From CAVQNQ01 sp964427655 (GTDB lineage Bacteria; Acidobacteriota; Terriglobia; Bryobacterales; Bryobacteraceae): a stretch of DNA of 9,586 nucleotides. The stretch lies in assembly GCA_964427655.1 (NCBI GenBank), contig CAYRWE010000193.1:1-9586 (forward strand). Reading direction: 5' to 3'. The notes beneath the pieces were generated by a model, which had not been told where the DNA came from, ran no database searches, and saw only the letters and a list, made by a program, of their open reading frames with translations. How positions within the stretch are numbered: the first letter of the stretch is position 1; each line of letters starts with the position of its first letter. The translations under genes were made by a program, and so were the position numbers. Of this stretch, positions 6,452 to 9,586 are shown piece after piece.

Positions 6452-9400
6452 GCTGTCGCCCGGTGCATCTCGAACCGGCCCCCCGCTCTGGCGGCGAGTC
6501 GCCATTACCCTGCTGGCCGTCGCCATCGGCGCCGCGCTGCGGGTGTGGCCCCTGGGAATGCTCGGCATACGCACCCCCTTCGTGACCTTCTATCCCGCCG
6601 TGATCGTCGCGGCTCTGTATGGAGGCTTGGTAGCCGGGCTGGGAGCGACGATCCTCAGCGCGCTCCTGGTTGGGGTCTTCTTGATGGAACCGGTCGGCCG
6701 CCTGGCCATCAGCGATCCTGCCGACTGGATCTCCATGGCGGTTTTCCTCCTGAGCTGCGCGATGGTCTCATGGACCGCCGAAGCCATGCGCCGCGCCCAC
6801 GCGCGGGCCGAAGCGGCCGAGGCCGAGAACCGCCTGGCAGCCGAACGAAGACGGTCCGATGACGCCCTGCGCGAAGCCCACGAGCGCCTGAACCTGCTCG
6901 TGAATCACTCGCCGCTGGCCGTGGTGGAAACGGACGGCGATTTCCACATCACCCGCTGGGCCGGCGAGGCCGAACGCGTGTTCGGTTGGACGGCCCAGGA
7001 GGCCTTGGGAAAGCGCATCGACGAACTGCCTCGGGTCTACCAGGAGGATGTCCCTGCCGTAAATGCGGTCATGGCCGATATGCTCTCGGGCCAGCACCCC
7101 ACCACCGTCAACAAGAACCGCAATGTCCGTAAAGATGGCGCGGTAATTCACTGCGAGTGGTACAACACCTCCATCCGCGACGCTTCCGGCAGCCTGGTCT
7201 CCGTGCTCTCCCAAGTGCTCGACGTGACCGAGCGCAACCGGCTGATCGAGGGGTTGGCCCGCTATGAGCTGCTCTCCCAAAACAGCCGCGATATCGTGTT
7301 GTACGTGCGGCGCGAAGACGGACGCATCCTCGAGGCCAATGCCGCCGCGGCCGCCGCCTACGGCTATTCGCGCGAAGAATTGAAAAGCCTCGCCCTCCAG
7401 GATCTGCGCGCGCCCGGAGCGGATACTCCGGTCGCCGAGCGGATCGCCGTGCCGGATGCCCAAAGCCTGCTCTATGAAACCATCCACCGCCGCCGGGATG
7501 GCGCCACCTTCCCCGTCGAAGTCAGCTCGCAAAGCGCCACCATCGGCGGCGTGCGCACGCTCATCGGAGTAGTGCGGGATATCTCCGAACGCCGCCGGAT
7601 GGAAGCCGTTCTGCGCGAAAGCGAGGAGCGCCTGCGCCTCTTCGTCGAGTACGCTCCCGCCGCCGTGGCCATGTTCGACCGGGAGATGCGCTACGTTGTG
7701 GTCAGCCGCCGTTGGCTGGCGGATTACCGTTTGGGCGAAGAGAACATCCTGGGCCGCAGCCATTACGATGTCTTTCCGGAGCTGCCAGAGCGCTGGAGGG
7801 AGATTCACCGCCGCTGCCTGGCCGGAGCGGTCGAGCGGTGCGACGAGGATCCCTTCCCCCGCGACGACGGGACCCTGGACTGGGTGCGTTGGGAGGTCCA
7901 TCCCTGGAACAAAGCCCAGGGCGAGATTGGCGGAATCATCATCTTCAGCGAATCGATCACCGCCCGCAAACTCGCCGAGCAGGCCGTGCGCGAAAGCGAA
8001 GCCCGCTGGCGCACGCTGCTCGAATCGGCGCCGCAGGGAATCGTCGCCGCCGACCGGGAGGGCCGCATCGTCCTTCTGAATGCTCGCACCGAAAAGATAT
8101 TCGGCTACCACCGGGACGAGTTGGTCGGCCAGCCCTTGGAGATCCTCCTCCCGGAGCGCTTCCGGGAGGCGCACGCCGCCCAACTGCGGGAATATTTCGC
8201 CCATCCGCGCACCCGGCCGGCCGCACCCGGGTTGGATTTCTGGGGCCTCAGGAAAGACGGTGCCGAATTCCCGCTGGAGATCAGCCTCGGCTTTGTGGAG
8301 CAGGGCGACGCGCCGCTGGCGCTGGCCTTACTCACCGATATAACCGAGCGCAAGCAGGCCGAGGAGCGCCTCCGTCAGGCCCAGAAACTCGAGAGCCTCG
8401 GCTTGCTGGCGGGCGGCGTGGCCCACGATTTCAATAACCTTCTGGTCGGCGTCATTGGCAACGCCAGCCTGGCTCAAGAAATGCTCCCCCCCGCCACCCC
8501 CGCCGCCGAACTGTTGGATGCGGTCATCCGAACCGGCGAACAGGCCGCCCACCTGACCCGCCAGATGCTGGCCTATTCCGGCAAGGGCAGGTTTGTCGTG
8601 GAGCCGCTCGATCTGTCGGCGCTCATCCCCGAAATCGGCGGCCTCGTCCGACCGTCCATCTCCAAAAAAATCGCCGTGCATTTCGACCTCGAAGAGGGTT
8701 TGCCGCCCATCGAAGCCGATCGCGGGCAGCTTCAGCAGGTCTTCATGAACCTGGTGCTCAATGCCGCCGAAGCCATCGGCAGCCACGACGGCCTGATCTC
8801 CGTCCGGACCGGTACTCAGATCGTGGACAGCGCCTACGCCCAACTCCATCCCGAGTTGGCCGACCTGAAACCCGGCCCCTACGTCCTTCTCGAGGTCCGC
8901 GACACGGGCTGCGGCATGAACGACGCCATTAAGGCCAAGATCTTCGATCCTTTCTTCTCCACGAAATTCACCGGGCGAGGGCTGGGACTGGCGGCCGTCG
9001 CCGGCATTGTGCGGGGCCACAAAGGCGCCATCTCGGTCGCCAGCACGCCGGGCCAAGGCAGTTGTTTCACGGTCCTGTTTCCGGAGGCGACCGGCGCTCC
9101 CCGGCATGTCCTCGCCCCGGCCCCCAATGCCGCGCTCCGCGGCACCGGCGTGGTCCTGGTGGTGGATGATGAGCCGCTGGTGCGGGGGATGGCGAAAACG
9201 GCCCTCGAGCTTCACGGCTACACGGTCCTGGTGGCCGAGAACGGCCTGGCGGCGATCGACATTTTCAAGCGCTATCCCGGCGAAATCGCGCTGGTGGTCC
9301 TCGATCTCAGCATGCCGGGCATGAGCGGCGAAGAGACGCTCCCCGAGCTCCGCCGGATCCGCCCGGGCGTCAAGGTAGTGGTATCGAGCGGTTACAGCGA

Positions 9401-9506
9401 GGCCGAAGCCATGAACATGTTTCAAGGCCAGCAGGTGGCCGGCTTCCTGCAGAAGCCCTATTCCTCCCTGGGCCTTGCCGAAAAAGTCAAAGCCTACGTC
9501 GCATAG
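6444..9506 (+). CDS. Membrane-anchored hybrid sensor histidine kinase (DUF4118 / 4 PAS / HisKA / HATPase / REC)
   Basis: This 1020-residue protein starts at TTG and overlaps the previous gene by 8 bases. The next in-frame starts, GTG at 6543 and ATG at 6558, fall after the first membrane helix and would remove it. Hydrophobic segments at about 16-33, 46-62, 65-82 and 95-111, with TPFVTFYPAV and ALYGG motifs, match the DUF4118 four-helix domain known from KdpD-type sensors. A charged coiled-coil-like helix (112-145) leads to four PAS domains (about 144-265, 271-388, 394-510 and 518-638). HisKA carries HDFNN with His661. The HATPase has Asn773, DTGCGM from Asp820 and TGRGLGL from Thr843. The receiver is complete: Asp908/Asp909, phosphoacceptor Asp954, Ser982 and Lys1004. 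It should autophosphorylate on His661 and pass the phosphate to Asp954. The signal is unknown. The core nearly duplicates that of the upstream kinase, and no output domain is present. Confidence 0.96.
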   Translation: MDKLSPGASRTGPPLWRRVAITLLAVAIGAALRVWPLGMLGIRTPFVTFYPAVIVAALYGGLVAGLGATILSALLVGVFLMEPVGRLAISDPADWISMAVFLLSCAMVSWTAEAMRRAHARAEAAEAENRLAAERRRSDDALREAHERLNLLVNHSPLAVVETDGDFHITRWAGEAERVFGWTAQEALGKRIDELPRVYQEDVPAVNAVMADMLSGQHPTTVNKNRNVRKDGAVIHCEWYNTSIRDASGSLVSVLSQVLDVTERNRLIEGLARYELLSQNSRDIVLYVRREDGRILEANAAAAAAYGYSREELKSLALQDLRAPGADTPVAERIAVPDAQSLLYETIHRRRDGATFPVEVSSQSATIGGVRTLIGVVRDISERRRMEAVLRESEERLRLFVEYAPAAVAMFDREMRYVVVSRRWLADYRLGEENILGRSHYDVFPELPERWREIHRRCLAGAVERCDEDPFPRDDGTLDWVRWEVHPWNKAQGEIGGIIIFSESITARKLAEQAVRESEARWRTLLESAPQGIVAADREGRIVLLNARTEKIFGYHRDELVGQPLEILLPERFREAHAAQLREYFAHPRTRPAAPGLDFWGLRKDGAEFPLEISLGFVEQGDAPLALALLTDITERKQAEERLRQAQKLESLGLLAGGVAHDFNNLLVGVIGNASLAQEMLPPATPAAELLDAVIRTGEQAAHLTRQMLAYSGKGRFVVEPLDLSALIPEIGGLVRPSISKKIAVHFDLEEGLPPIEADRGQLQQVFMNLVLNAAEAIGSHDGLISVRTGTQIVDSAYAQLHPELADLKPGPYVLLEVRDTGCGMNDAIKAKIFDPFFSTKFTGRGLGLAAVAGIVRGHKGAISVASTPGQGSCFTVLFPEATGAPRHVLAPAPNAALRGTGVVLVVDDEPLVRGMAKTALELHGYTVLVAENGLAAIDIFKRYPGEIALVVLDLSMPGMSGEETLPELRRIRPGVKVVVSSGYSEAEAMNMFQGQQVAGFLQKPYSSLGLAEKVKAYVA
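6489..6776 (+). other. DUF4118-like four-helix membrane sensor domain
   Basis: This is the N-terminal membrane part of the second kinase. Four hydrophobic stretches are packed with very short loops, so there is no sizeable extracellular sensor domain. The second helix pair carries the family pattern P-F-x-T-F-Y-P-A-V followed by A-L-Y-G-G and G-x-x-A-T. In related sensors this domain anchors the kinase and may sense membrane or ion state. The specific signal cannot be read from sequence. Confidence 0.75.
7611..7633 (+). repeat. Dispersed inter-PAS linker repeat (copy in second kinase)
   Basis: This stretch matches 3386-3408 exactly over 23 bases. It encodes the same L-R-E-S-E-E-R helix, here between PAS 2 and PAS 3 of the membrane kinase. 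The surrounding PAS domains are not close relatives, so the match is local to the linker. Confidence 0.6.
8337..9506 (+). repeat. Duplicated transmitter-receiver module, copy 2
   Basis: This is the 3' part of the second kinase (389 residues), matching 5279-6451. Similarity begins at the D-I-T-E-R-K-Q linker after the fourth PAS domain and continues to the stop codon. Divergent spots are mainly the loop between the N box and G1 box (about residues 790-815) and the linker between HATPase and receiver (about 880-898). All catalytic residues are kept in both copies, so neither looks degraded. Confidence 0.9.
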
Positions 9507-9508
9507 TG

Positions 9509-9528
9509 GGGCATGCTTTAGCTTGCCC
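9509..9528 (+). terminator. Imperfect hairpin just after the second kinase; possible terminator or palindromic repeat
   Basis: GGGCATGC at 9509-9516 pairs with GCTTGCCC at 9521-9528 around a TTTA loop, with one T-T mismatch in an eight-step stem. It begins three bases after the TAG stop. No T-run follows, so it is not a textbook intrinsic terminator. It could be a weak terminator, an mRNA 3' end stabiliser or a member of a genomic palindrome family. The remaining bases to 9586 contain no gene that I can support. Confidence 0.35.
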
Positions 9529-9586
9529 GGTTAAGCCTGAATTCCGAAGTGTGTGTGCACAGGACGGCTAAGTCTTGAGACAACAG

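Noticed and set aside
3815..6574. Minus-strand open frame of 919 codons
   Set aside because: It is antisense to PAS, HisKA, HATPase and receiver coding sequence, with low-complexity composition and no credible ribosome site or domain.
8328..9425. Minus-strand open frame of 365 codons over the second kinase core
   Set aside because: It resembles the antisense frame of the first module only because the sense strands are duplicated.
5279..9506. Mobile element bounded by the two repeated modules
   Set aside because: The repeats are in-frame coding domains with all catalytic residues kept, and there is no transposase, terminal inverted repeat or target duplication between them.

Overview
The window is GC-rich bacterial DNA with strong G/C bias at third codon positions. 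All recognisable genes lie on the + strand. It holds the last 36 codons of a probable metallophosphoesterase, followed by two very large hybrid sensor histidine kinases that overlap by 8 bases and fill nearly all the remaining sequence. I see no RNA gene, insertion sequence, CRISPR array or integration site. The style of the multi-PAS kinases and the HDFNN-type kinase core resembles soil Acidobacteriota of the Bryobacterales/Solibacter type. That placement is inference from protein style only and is of modest certainty.

Layout. Bases 2-112 are the 3' end of the metallophosphoesterase-like gene. Bases 113-190 are a short spacer with an inverted repeat and only a weak -10-like hexamer. Bases 191-6451 encode a 2086-residue protein with no membrane segment. 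Its order is a degenerate receiver domain, about twelve tandem PAS domains, HisKA with an HDFNN box, HATPase, and an intact C-terminal receiver. Bases 6444-9506 encode a 1020-residue membrane protein. Its order is a DUF4118-like four-helix membrane domain, four PAS domains, then the same HisKA-HATPase-receiver module. Bases 9507-9586 are non-coding as far as I can see and carry an imperfect hairpin just after the stop.

How they work together. The last 390 residues of the first kinase and the last 389 of the second are collinear and, by eye, about four-fifths identical. Long exact DNA matches run through them, and the similarity starts sharply at the linker after the last PAS domain. The pair therefore looks like a duplication (or continuing gene conversion) of one transmitter-receiver module, fitted with two different sensory front ends: one cytosolic with many PAS domains, one anchored in the membrane. 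The second gene starts at TTG inside the end of the first, so the two are probably translationally coupled and made together. Neither carries an output domain, so their phosphoryl groups presumably go to a separate phosphotransfer protein or response regulator outside the window. The most notable points are the N-terminal pseudo-receiver that has lost every catalytic residue, the twelve-PAS array, and the near-identical kinase cores in one operon, which invite cross-phosphorylation or heterodimers.
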